This document shows, one piece after another, positions 1-5,107 of a stretch of DNA of 5,107 nucleotides (within the stretch, counting starts at the first letter, position 1; each line of letters starts with the position of its first letter). Origin of the DNA: Aquificaceae bacterium (lineage in GTDB: Bacteria; Aquificota; Aquificia; Aquificales; Aquificaceae); the NCBI GenBank assembly GCA_015490115.1, contig WFYM01000069.1, positions 1-5,107 of the forward strand, given 5' to 3'. A model generated the notes under the pieces. The model was not told where the DNA came from. It made no database searches and saw only the letters and a program-made list of their open reading frames with translations. The position numbers were made by a program, and so were the translations under genes.

Positions 1-635
1 AAAGTTATCTCAACACGGTTTTGAGCAACATAGCAAAGACGGGCGGAAAGACGCTCGGTCAGCTCTACGAGGAACTCTACAGGGAAGGTCTTACCCCAGA
101 AGACCTCAGGAACTTCCTGAGGGTTGAGATAGCTTCGACGGTAGCTTTTTCCGAGTTCATGAAGGGTAGGCTGAGGGTGAGCGAGGTGGAGATAGAACTC
201 GAGAGGCTAAAGAGGGGAGAGGTAAAATACCTGAGGGAGATAGACCTTGTGGTCGTCAGTAAGGAAAAGAAGGAAGAGCTTCTGAGAGCTTTGTCGGAGG
301 TCGGACCGAACATAGAAAGTCTTGCGAAGAAGCTCGGCATCAAAGTAGAGAGACTAAAGGTGGAGAAGGGTGAACTCGTCGAACCCCTCGACGAGGAGGT
401 TTGGAGGGGGAGGGTCGGACAGATGGTTGTAGCTGAGGACGAGGAGAACATATATCTGGCTGAGGTGGTAAGGGAGGTGAGGCTCTACTCGGGAAGGAGC
501 GAGGAGGAGATAAGGGAGGAGATCCTGAGGAGGAAGATCCAAAGTGAGAGGGAGAGGATACTGGAAAAGCTAAAGAGGGAAGCCCTCATTGAGATCCTAT
601 ACCCGCGGGAAGCGTTCGCATCCTCTCCCCCATGA
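1..635 (+). CDS. SurA-like parvulin-type chaperone, 5' truncated by window edge
   Basis: This is the C-terminal part of a SurA-type periplasmic folding factor, a family that escorts outer-membrane proteins. The reading frame is open back to the first full codon at base 3. The residues encoded there (SYLNTVLSNIAK) already fit the SurA N-terminal helical domain, so the TTG at 21 is internal rather than the start. Numbering from base 3, residues 1-60 match the end of the SurA N domain (compare E. coli ANIAKQNNMTLDQM and the following basic and hydrophobic helices). Residues about 75-159 look like one degenerate parvulin (rotamase) domain with the strand order and the GELVEPL and VGQMVV segments, but lacking the usual GG-x-LG motif. 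Residues about 164-200 are a charged helix like the closing C-terminal helix of SurA. Any signal peptide lies outside the window. The last 50 bp overlap murI. Family assignment is by similarity from memory; isomerase activity is doubtful. Confidence 0.72.
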   Translation, partial: SYLNTVLSNIAKTGGKTLGQLYEELYREGLTPEDLRNFLRVEIASTVAFSEFMKGRLRVSEVEIELERLKRGEVKYLREIDLVVVSKEKKEELLRALSEVGPNIESLAKKLGIKVERLKVEKGELVEPLDEEVWRGRVGQMVVAEDEENIYLAEVVREVRLYSGRSEEEIREEILRRKIQSERERILEKLKREALIEILYPREAFASSPP

Positions 636-1347
636 TAAGCTCGACCATCTTTTCGAGGTTCTGATACCTGTCCGTGAAGTAAAGCTCGGTGGTTCCCTTT
701 CCTTCGTCGGTGACCTCACCCTTCAGCGCGGAAGCTACAGCTTCTGAGGAGTCAACTATCTGGACGTCACCCATGAAGTTCCTTATAGCTCCCTTGAGGA
801 GGGGGTAGTGGGTGCAACCCAAGATCAGCGTGTCCACCCCGGCCTCCTTCAGCTCGCTAAGGTACATCTCAACGACCCTCTCCACCACATCCCCCTCCGT
901 GAGACCTTCCTCCACGAGGGGGACGAAGAGGGGGCAAGCTTTTGCGAAGACTTCGAGACCGAAACTCTCGAGGAGCCTCTGGTAAGTCCCGCTCCTTATC
1001 GTAGCCTGAGTCCCTATGACGCCAACTTTCCCTTTGGTTAACTTTACAGCCTCTTTAACACCCGGCTCCACAACTCCGAGGACCGGTATCCGGAGTCTTT
1101 CTTTTAGAACATCCATAGCGTATGAGCTTGCTGTGTTGCAGGCGACAACGAGGAGGTCTATACCCTTCTCCGCTAAGAAGTCCGCACACTCCACGCTGTA
1201 GCGGACGACGGTCTCCGGTGACCTCGTCCCGTAGGGGACCCTCGCCGTGTCCCCGAGGTATACGAGATCCACGTTCGGGAAAGAGTCCCTTATAGCCCTC
1301 AGGACGGTGAGTCCACCGACACCCGAGTCGAATACCCCTATCCTCAC
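586..1347 (-). CDS. murI: Glutamate racemase
   Basis: This cofactor-independent cytoplasmic enzyme interconverts L- and D-glutamate, supplying D-Glu to MurD for peptidoglycan. At 253 residues it is close to the Aquifex pyrophilus enzyme, which I recall as about 254. Visible active-site elements are the N-terminal FDSGVGGLT with D7 and S8, the first catalytic cysteine in VACNTAS (C70), LVEEGL with E147, and the second cysteine and histidine in LGCTHYPLL (C178, H180). YLGDTARVPYG (30-40) is the conserved substrate loop. The start is a GTG. An in-frame TAA lies 12 bp upstream (1360-1362) and no ATG precedes D7, so this start is effectively forced. No good ribosome binding site precedes it, and the likely transcript is nearly leaderless. 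It is divergent from the prenyl synthase (25-bp gap) and overlaps the SurA-like gene by 50 bp at its 3' end. All catalytic residues are intact. Confidence 0.96.
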   Translation of the reverse strand: MRIGVFDSGVGGLTVLRAIRDSFPNVDLVYLGDTARVPYGTRSPETVVRYSVECADFLAEKGIDLLVVACNTASSYAMDVLKERLRIPVLGVVEPGVKEAVKLTKGKVGVIGTQATIRSGTYQRLLESFGLEVFAKACPLFVPLVEEGLTEGDVVERVVEMYLSELKEAGVDTLILGCTHYPLLKGAIRNFMGDVQIVDSSEAVASALKGEVTDEGKGTTELYFTDRYQNLEKMVELIMGERMRTLPAGIGSQ

Positions 1348-1372
1348 CCCGTTATAATTTTACAGGGTTCGG
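1348..1372. promoter_or_regulatory. Compact divergent promoter between murI and the prenyl synthase gene
   Basis: This 25-bp gap holds a perfect TATAAT (-10 element) on the + strand at 1353-1358, which would start transcription near 1365, about 8 nt before the ATG at 1373. On the - strand TAAAAT (1362 to 1357) could serve murI and start within a few bases of its GTG. The two -10 elements share two bases. No convincing -35 element is seen in either direction; the + strand -35 would fall inside murI codons. A weak AGGG at 1364-1367, 5 nt before the ATG, may act as the ribosome binding site of the + strand gene. Confidence 0.5.
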
Positions 1373-2170
1373 ATGGACAGGCTCTCCCTTTGGAAAGAGA
1401 AAGTAGAGAAGAGGCTGAGGGAGGTCTTCAGACCGAAAGGTCCCGAAGTCCTAAGGGAAGCTATGGCTTACTACCTCTTTCAGGAGGGGAAGAGGGTAAG
1501 ACCGATCACTGTAGTCGCTGTAGCCACTTCTCTCGGGGGTGACGAGGAGGACGCGGTGACGGTGGGGTGCGTTATAGAGATGATCCACAACTACTCCCTG
1601 ATCCACGACGACCTTCCCGCCATGGACAACGACGACTTCAGGAGGGGTCTCCCCACCTGCCACAGGAAGTTCGGGGAAGCTGTAGCCATACTCGCCGGGG
1701 ACGCCCTCCTCACTTACGCCTTCGAGGTCCTGCTCACAAAGGAGAACTTCAGGACCCTATCTTCAGAGACCCTGATCGAGATAGGGAAGGTGATATCTGA
1801 GAAGGCTGGTCCCTTCGGTCTCGTGGGGGGTCAGGTCCTCGACATAAAGGGTTGGGAGGACAGGAGGGAGGTGAACCTGAAAAAGACCGCAGCCCTCTTC
1901 GAAGCCTGCTTCCTCGCGGGCGGACTCGTCGCGGGAAGGAGGGACATATTCGGAGACCTCGAAGAAGCCGGGAGGCTCACGGGACTCCTCTTCCAGACTA
2001 CCGACGACATCCTCGACAGGGACGGTATATACAAGGCTTTGGGGGAGGAGGAAGCTCTAAAGGAAGCCGAGGAGCTGTTCAACAAGGCGTGCCTTAAAGT
2101 AAAAGATACCCTCGGAGAGGACACCGAGGTCCTCAGGATACTTGAAAAGATCTACTCGAGGGTCACTTGA
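1373..2170 (+). CDS. ispA: Short-chain (farnesyl/geranylgeranyl) polyprenyl diphosphate synthase
   Basis: This trans-prenyl diphosphate synthase would condense isopentenyl diphosphate with allylic diphosphates to give the C15/C20 precursors of undecaprenyl carrier, quinone side chains and lipids; it is cytoplasmic and Mg-dependent. Landmarks are GKRVRP (39-44) for the IPP site and the first Asp-rich motif DDLPAMD (79-85), followed by DNDDFRRGLPTCH. Next come GEAVAILAGDALL (101-113), GGQ (152-154), KKT (170-172), and the second Asp-rich motif FQTTDDILD (207-215). The two-residue insertion in the first motif and NYSLIHDD just before it resemble E. coli IspA, which favours farnesyl diphosphate, but chain length cannot be fixed by reading. 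At 265 residues it is shorter than the usual 290-300, because the loop after DDILD that normally carries LGK, a conserved Lys and TYP is missing. The start is forced by an in-frame TAA at 1355-1357. The stop overlaps pilC by 8 bp. Confidence 0.9.
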   Translation: MDRLSLWKEKVEKRLREVFRPKGPEVLREAMAYYLFQEGKRVRPITVVAVATSLGGDEEDAVTVGCVIEMIHNYSLIHDDLPAMDNDDFRRGLPTCHRKFGEAVAILAGDALLTYAFEVLLTKENFRTLSSETLIEIGKVISEKAGPFGLVGGQVLDIKGWEDRREVNLKKTAALFEACFLAGGLVAGRRDIFGDLEEAGRLTGLLFQTTDDILDRDGIYKALGEEEALKEAEELFNKACLKVKDTLGEDTEVLRILEKIYSRVT

Positions 2171-3398
2171 TAAGCTCTCCGAGCTTGAAGATGGGAAGGT
2201 ATAGGGCGACGAGGATGGCTCCTACTATGGTCCCAAGGACTACGATGAGCAAAGGCTCTATCAGGGTTATCAGACCTTCCACAGTCCTGTCCACCTCGTC
2301 CTCGTAGAACCTCGCTATAGTGTCGAGCATCTCGTCGAGCCTTCCCGTCTCCTCACCCACCTTTACCATTGCAACCACGAGTTTCGGAAACTGACCCGAC
2401 CTCTCCATGGAACTCCACATCGCCTGACCTTCCGTGACCTCCTTCTGGACCCTGTCCACAGCTTCCTTTATCACGAGGTTCCCGGTTACCTTGCCCGCCA
2501 CCTCCAAAGCCCTCTCTATCGATACACCGCTCGCAAAGAGGGTAGCCATCGTCCTTCCGAACTTAGCCATCGCGCTCTTCAGGATAAGGTCTCCGAACTT
2601 GGGAAGCCTCAGGAGGAACCTGTGAACACCCTTTCTGAAGGAGTAGCTCTTCACATAAGCGTATCTGAAGGCGACCGAAACACCGACGACAAAAAGGACG
2701 AAGTAAACTATGTTCTCCCTCAAAGCGTTCGAAAGGTTGATCAGGACCTGAGTGGGGAGGGGCAAAGAAGCTCCGAAGCCCTCGTATATCTCCGCGAAGG
2801 TGGGGACTAAGAAGTAGAGTATGCCCGTTACTATTACGGTTGCGACCACGAGGACGAAGGCGGGGTAAAAGGAGGCGCTCTTTATCTTGCCCTTTATCAT
2901 AGCTATCTTCTCGTAGTATTCGGAGGCTCTCATGAGGGCTGTGTCAAGCTCTCCCGTTTCCTCGCCGACCGCGACGAGGTTTATAACAAGCTCTGGGAAG
3001 ACGTCCTGCCTCTTGGACATGGCGTCCGAGAGGGACATGCCTTCGCTCACGTTCTTTGCAACTTCGGTTGTAGCTTGGGCGAGCTTTTTGTTAGGCATCT
3101 GGTCCGCGACTATCTCGAGGGCGTCTATTATACCCACACCCGCGTTCACCATAGCCCCGAGCTGTCTGCAGAAGAGGGATATGTCCCTGTCACCGACCCT
3201 CTGGAAGAGGGCGAACCTCCTCTTCGGAACTTCCTTTACTACCTTTTCCGCCTTCGCCTCCCCTATCTCCTCAGCGTTTAAGAAGTGGTATCCTTTCTCC
3301 CTCACGCGTTCTATGAGGTCGTTTATGCTCGGAGCTTCCATTATGTCCTCTACGAGTTCTCCCCCCTCCGTGTAAGCCCTCACCTTATATCTTGGCAT
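2163..3398 (-). CDS. pilC: Type IV pilus inner-membrane platform protein PilC (T2SS F family)
   Basis: This polytopic protein forms the cytoplasmic-membrane platform of the type IV pilus machine and couples the PilB/PilT ATPases to pilin insertion and removal. At 411 residues it has normal family length. After an N-terminal cytoplasmic region (1-70) there are two T2SSF domains, about 74-198 and 276-400. The internal duplication is plain: VAVGEETGELD (142-152) and VKVGEETGRLD (345-355) sit at the same place in each copy. Hydrophobic segments at about 178-200, 229-249 and 376-402 are the expected three membrane helices, the first ending near the family-typical LVPTF. The ATG is preceded by GAGGG with an 8-nt spacer, lying inside the last pilT codons. 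It starts 3 nt after the pilT stop, so the pair is surely co-transcribed and may be translationally coupled. Its 3' end converges on ispA with an 8-bp overlap. Confidence 0.95.
   Translation of the reverse strand: MPRYKVRAYTEGGELVEDIMEAPSINDLIERVREKGYHFLNAEEIGEAKAEKVVKEVPKRRFALFQRVGDRDISLFCRQLGAMVNAGVGIIDALEIVADQMPNKKLAQATTEVAKNVSEGMSLSDAMSKRQDVFPELVINLVAVGEETGELDTALMRASEYYEKIAMIKGKIKSASFYPAFVLVVATVIVTGILYFLVPTFAEIYEGFGASLPLPTQVLINLSNALRENIVYFVLFVVGVSVAFRYAYVKSYSFRKGVHRFLLRLPKFGDLILKSAMAKFGRTMATLFASGVSIERALEVAGKVTGNLVIKEAVDRVQKEVTEGQAMWSSMERSGQFPKLVVAMVKVGEETGRLDEMLDTIARFYEDEVDRTVEGLITLIEPLLIVVLGTIVGAILVALYLPIFKLGELIK
2172..2186. terminator. Small hairpin at the ispA/pilC convergent junction, possible 3' end element
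   Basis: AAGCTC, a 3-nt loop TCC, then GAGCTT form a perfect 6-bp stem one base after the ispA stop codon and within the last codons of pilC. Because it is an inverted repeat it would fold in either transcript. No T-run follows on either strand, so it is not a textbook intrinsic terminator. It may be a weak bidirectional 3' end element or may simply reflect the pilC codons for KLGEL. Confidence 0.25.
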
Positions 3399-3401
3399 AG
3401 C

Positions 3402-4505
3402 TCAAACCCTCTTTATGCCGAGCATCCTCTCAAGTTCTTTTACGTCCGGAGAAGCCCTCAGAGCCTCCTCGAGGGTTATGAGACCGGACTTGTAGAGCTT
3501 GTAGAGGCTCTGGTTCATAGTTTGCATACCGCTCTCGAGCTGTCCGCTCTGCATGAGGGAGTATATCTGCTGGAGCTTGTTCTCCCTTATGAGGTTCCTT
3601 ATACCCGCGTTGGGGATCAGAAGCTCGTAAGCTAAAACTCTTCCTCCTCCCACTTTGGGAAGCAACCTTTGGGAGATCACACCCTGAAGGGAGAAGGAGA
3701 GCTGGACCCTTATCTGGTCCTGTTGTTCCGCTGGGAATATGTCCACTATCCTCGTTATCGTGGATATGGCTGTGTTGGTGTGGAGGGTCCCGAAGACGAG
3801 GTGTCCCGTCTCAGCAGCTCTTAGAGCTGTCTCTATAGTCTCCCTGTCCCTCATCTCGCCGACGAGTATGACGTCAGGGTCTTCTCTGAGGGCTGCCCTT
3901 AAGGCGTCCGCGAAGGAGAAGACGTCCTGATCTATCTCCCTCTGGTTCACTATGCTCTTCTTGTGATGGAAAATGTATTCTATCGGGTCCTCTATCGTTA
4001 TTATGTGGTAGGGGAAGTTCCTGTTTATGTAGTCTATCATCGCAGCGAGGGTTGTGGACTTTCCGGAACCGGTCGGTCCCGTAACAAGCACGAGACCCAT
4101 CTTCTTGTGGCAGAGTTCGAGGACCTTCTCGCTCAAACCGAGTTCCCTCACCTCCCTTATCCTGAAGGGTAGCCTCCTGAAGGCTGCGGCTACAGAACCC
4201 CTCTGGTAAAAGACGTTCGCCCTGAACCTGCCGAGGTCTTTGACTCCGAAAGAAAAGTCCACCTGACCCCTCTCTTCGAGGGTCTTCCTGTGCCTCTCGG
4301 ACATTACCGAATAGGCGAGCCTCTGGGTCATCTCCGGTGTGAGGACGGGGAACTCCTCGAGGAAGGTTATCTTCCCGTCCACCCTGACAGCGGGCTTTGC
4401 ACCCGAAGCGAGGTGTATGTCGCTCGCGTCGAGCTGAACAGCCCTCTGTATTATGTCCAACAACCTGATGTCAGCTACCCTTGTCTCTACACCCGTTCCT
4501 TCCAA
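3402..4505 (-). CDS. pilT: Type IV pilus retraction ATPase PilT
   Basis: This hexameric cytoplasmic ATPase depolymerises type IV pili and so powers twitching motility. At 367 residues it is almost the length I recall for Aquifex aeolicus PilT and is very similar throughout. An N-terminal PAS-like domain (to about residue 110, with LDASDIHLASG at 25-35) is followed by the RecA-like ATPase core. The core has Walker A GPTGSGKST (143-151), the Asp box IITIEDPIEY (168-177), Walker B ILVGEMRD (213-220) and the His box TGHLVFGTLHTN (233-244). The C-terminal AGIRNLIRE (300-308) corresponds to the AIRNLIRE motif needed for retraction, which favours PilT over PilB. The start is TTG: a strong GGAGGGG lies 5 nt upstream, an in-frame TAA lies at 4533-4535, and no other start fits. 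It is first in a pilT-pilC operon and divergent from moaE. Confidence 0.96.
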   Translation of the reverse strand: MEGTGVETRVADIRLLDIIQRAVQLDASDIHLASGAKPAVRVDGKITFLEEFPVLTPEMTQRLAYSVMSERHRKTLEERGQVDFSFGVKDLGRFRANVFYQRGSVAAAFRRLPFRIREVRELGLSEKVLELCHKKMGLVLVTGPTGSGKSTTLAAMIDYINRNFPYHIITIEDPIEYIFHHKKSIVNQREIDQDVFSFADALRAALREDPDVILVGEMRDRETIETALRAAETGHLVFGTLHTNTAISTITRIVDIFPAEQQDQIRVQLSFSLQGVISQRLLPKVGGGRVLAYELLIPNAGIRNLIRENKLQQIYSLMQSGQLESGMQTMNQSLYKLYKSGLITLEEALRASPDVKELERMLGIKRV

Positions 4506-4510
4506 GTTCT

Positions 4511-4517
4511 CCCCTCC
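4511..4517 (-). promoter_or_regulatory. Strong ribosome binding site that fixes the TTG start of pilT
   Basis: On the - strand GGAGGGG lies 5 nt before the TTG at 4505. This is the best Shine-Dalgarno match next to any start in the window and supports use of the rare TTG codon. Confidence 0.75.
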
Positions 4518-4531
4518 TCTTTTGTTTTGAA

Positions 4532-4537
4532 ATTATA
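4532..4537 (-). promoter_or_regulatory. Candidate -10 element of the pilT-pilC operon
   Basis: The - strand reads TATAAT here, a perfect sigma-70 type -10. It would start the transcript near 4525 and leave a leader of about 20 nt containing the GGAGGGG ribosome site. No good -35 hexamer is found at 16-18 bp spacing, so the assignment rests on the -10 and its placement. Confidence 0.45.
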
Positions 4538-4542
4538 TCGAG

Positions 4543-4572
4543 TTGTCGAAAGAGGGTAGTGGGACCTAAAAT
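4543..4572 (+). promoter_or_regulatory. Candidate sigma-70 type promoter for moaE-moaA
   Basis: TTGTCG (4543-4548) and TAAAAT (4567-4572) are separated by 18 bp. Transcription would begin near 4579-4580, that is, at or beside the moaE ATG, giving a leaderless message. This fits the lack of a usable ribosome binding site at that start. Confidence 0.45.
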
Positions 4573-4595
4573 ATATGACATGGATGTCACATATT
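4570..4595. promoter_or_regulatory. 26-bp near-perfect palindrome over the moaE start, candidate operator
   Basis: The arms AATAT-A-TGACAT and ATGTCA-C-ATATT flank a central GG. Eleven of twelve arm positions are complementary, the only mismatch being A4575 with C4590. It overlaps the end of the predicted -10, the predicted transcription start and the first five codons of moaE. This size and placement suit a dimeric helix-turn-helix repressor. The regulator is unknown. The AT-rich outer arms recall ModE-type operators of moa/mod genes only loosely. Confidence 0.45.
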
Positions 4596-5017
4596 CCGTT
4601 CCGAAGGTCTATTTAGGTCACGAGTGGTTCGGTCTCGAGAGGATAATCTCCTCCTTCAGACCGCCGAAGGAGTGCGGAGCGGTCGTCACCTTCACAGGAG
4701 TCCCGAGGAGCGGACCCGAAGACGGGGACGTCAAGGAGATCCACTACGAAGCTTACCCCGAGATGGCTCTTAAGGAGATGGCGAGGATAAGGGAGGAGAC
4801 GATCGAAAAGTTCCGGGTCGCTGAGGTCTTCATACACCACAGGCTCGGAGAAGTCCCTGTCGGTGAACCCTCCTTTTTGGTAGTCGTCTTCGGCGGTCAC
4901 AGGGAGGAGACCTTCGGTGCCTGCAGGTTCGCGGTAGACGAGACGAAGAGGAGGGTCCCCATATGGAAGAAGGAGGTGTTAAGCTCAGGGAACGGCAGGT
5001 GGGTCCTCGGAGCTTAA
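4580..5017 (+). CDS. moaE: Molybdopterin synthase catalytic subunit MoaE
   Basis: MoaE pairs with the sulfur-carrying MoaD to turn cyclic pyranopterin monophosphate into molybdopterin, inserting the dithiolene sulfurs; it is cytoplasmic. The 145-residue product has the family's usual length and landmarks. These are GAVVTFTGVPR (33-43), YEAYPEMA (56-63), HHRLGEVPVGE (86-96), GGHREETFGAC (105-115) and DETKRRVPIWKKE (120-132). By alignment with E. coli FIMDYLKTRAPFWKRE, K123 and K130 correspond to the catalytic lysines K119 and K126. The ATG at 4580 is chosen because homology begins just after it. The frame runs open further upstream to 4481, but that part reads across the pilT start antisense and shows no MoaE similarity. 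No Shine-Dalgarno is well placed, and initiation is probably leaderless. The gene's 3' end overlaps moaA. No moaD lies beside it. Confidence 0.94.
   Translation: MDVTYSVPKVYLGHEWFGLERIISSFRPPKECGAVVTFTGVPRSGPEDGDVKEIHYEAYPEMALKEMARIREETIEKFRVAEVFIHHRLGEVPVGEPSFLVVVFGGHREETFGACRFAVDETKRRVPIWKKEVLSSGNGRWVLGA
4948..4955 (+). promoter_or_regulatory. Ribosome binding site for moaA inside moaE
   Basis: GAGGAGGG lies 7 nt before the ATG at 4963 and supports that start over the GTG at 4999. The coding strand is generally rich in such purine runs, so this is suggestive, not decisive. Confidence 0.45.
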
Positions 5018-5107
5018 GGGACAAGCTCGGAAGACCTCTCACGGATCTTAGGGTCTCGGTCACGGACAGGTGCAACTTCAGGTGCTTCTACTGCATGCCC
5101 CCTTGGG
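4963..5107 (+). CDS. moaA: GTP 3',8-cyclase MoaA, N-terminal fragment (cut by window edge)
   Basis: MoaA is the radical-SAM enzyme that, with MoaC, makes cyclic pyranopterin monophosphate from GTP, the first step of molybdenum cofactor synthesis. Forty-eight codons are visible. They read RDKLGRPLTDLRVSVTDRC and continue into CNFRCFYCMPPW, the characteristic N-terminus with the C-x3-C-x2-C motif (C37, C41, C44) that binds the S-adenosylmethionine-coordinating 4Fe-4S cluster. The start is uncertain. ATG 4963 has a strong upstream GAGGAGGG and overlaps moaE by 55 bp. GTG 4999, preceded by AGGGAA, would overlap by 19 bp and give a leader length more typical of MoaA. Either way it is in a different frame from moaE and forms one operon with it. 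The C-terminal second cluster domain lies beyond the window. Confidence 0.93.
   Translation, partial: MEEGGVKLRERQVGPRSLRDKLGRPLTDLRVSVTDRCNFRCFYCMPPW

Noticed and set aside
21..23. TTG as the start of the SurA-like gene.
   Set aside because: The residues upstream (SYLNTV) are in frame and fit the SurA N-terminal domain, so the gene continues beyond the left edge.
602..609. CCCGCGGG palindrome at the SurA-like/murI junction.
   Set aside because: It has no loop and no T-run, and an 8-bp palindrome in GC-rich coding sequence is unremarkable. It is not a terminator.
640..657. CTCGA-N8-TCGAG inverted repeat just after the SurA-like stop codon.
   Set aside because: The stem is only 5 bp with an 8-nt loop and no T-run follows. 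It lies in murI codons and does not qualify as a terminator.
2111..2134. Two interlocking inverted repeats (CTCGG/CCGAG and GAGGAC/GTCCTC) near the end of ispA, resembling a pseudoknot.
   Set aside because: There is no linker between the two 3' arms, so both stems cannot form together sterically. The sequence is ordinary coding DNA made of repetitive GAG/CTC codons.
2932..3375. Long open frames antisense to pilC and other genes.
   Set aside because: They are shadows of the strongly supported genes, with low-complexity Ser/Arg/Leu-rich translations and no recognisable family.
4468..4473. An extra ATGTCA half-site in the 5' end of pilT that matches the moaE palindrome arm.
   Set aside because: It is a single 6-bp match without a partner arm, inside codons of PilT, and likely to be chance.
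4538..4549. TCGA-N4-TCGA between pilT and moaE as an operator.
   Set aside because: TCGA is self-complementary and only 4 bp, so the repeat is weak and expected by chance.
4481..4579. Upstream extension of the moaE reading frame to an ATG at 4481.
   Set aside because: The added 33 residues read antisense through the pilT start, have no MoaE similarity and would span the predicted promoter.

Overview
The window looks like chromosomal housekeeping DNA from a thermophilic bacterium of the Aquificaceae (order Aquificales). The glutamate racemase keeps the residue numbering I recall for the Aquifex pyrophilus enzyme (D7, S8, C70, E147, C178, H180), and the PilT protein closely resembles the well-studied Aquifex aeolicus PilT. 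Coding strands are purine-rich, and AGG/AGA dominate arginine codons, as is usual in hyperthermophiles. By eye the GC content is somewhat above half, higher than I expect for Aquifex itself, so I do not assign a genus.

Layout. (1) Bases 1-635, + strand: the 3' part of a SurA-like periplasmic chaperone gene whose 5' end lies outside the window. (2) 586-1347, - strand: murI, glutamate racemase, whose 3' end overlaps the chaperone gene tail-to-tail by 50 bp. (3) 1373-2170, + strand: an ispA-like short-chain prenyl diphosphate synthase, divergent from murI across only 25 bp. (4) 2163-3398 and 3402-4505, - strand: a pilT-pilC pair (pilT upstream, 3-nt gap) for type IV pilus retraction and the inner-membrane platform; pilC overlaps the ispA end by 8 bp. 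(5) 4580-5017 and 4963-5107, + strand: moaE followed by the start of moaA (molybdenum cofactor synthesis), divergent from pilT across 74 bp and cut by the right window edge.

The genes fall into unrelated modules: envelope protein folding, peptidoglycan D-glutamate, isoprenoid precursors, type IV pili and molybdopterin. They are packed so tightly that convergent neighbours overlap and divergent neighbours share minimal promoter regions. No tRNA, rRNA, CRISPR array, transposon or stretch over 300 bp without a gene is visible. Every base outside the genes lies in one of three gaps (25, 3 and 74 bp).

I did not find an undescribed system. The most interesting non-coding signal is a 26-bp near-perfect palindrome straddling the moaE start codon and the predicted transcription start, a good candidate operator. 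The most interesting protein-level signal is an apparent deletion after the second aspartate-rich motif of the prenyl synthase.
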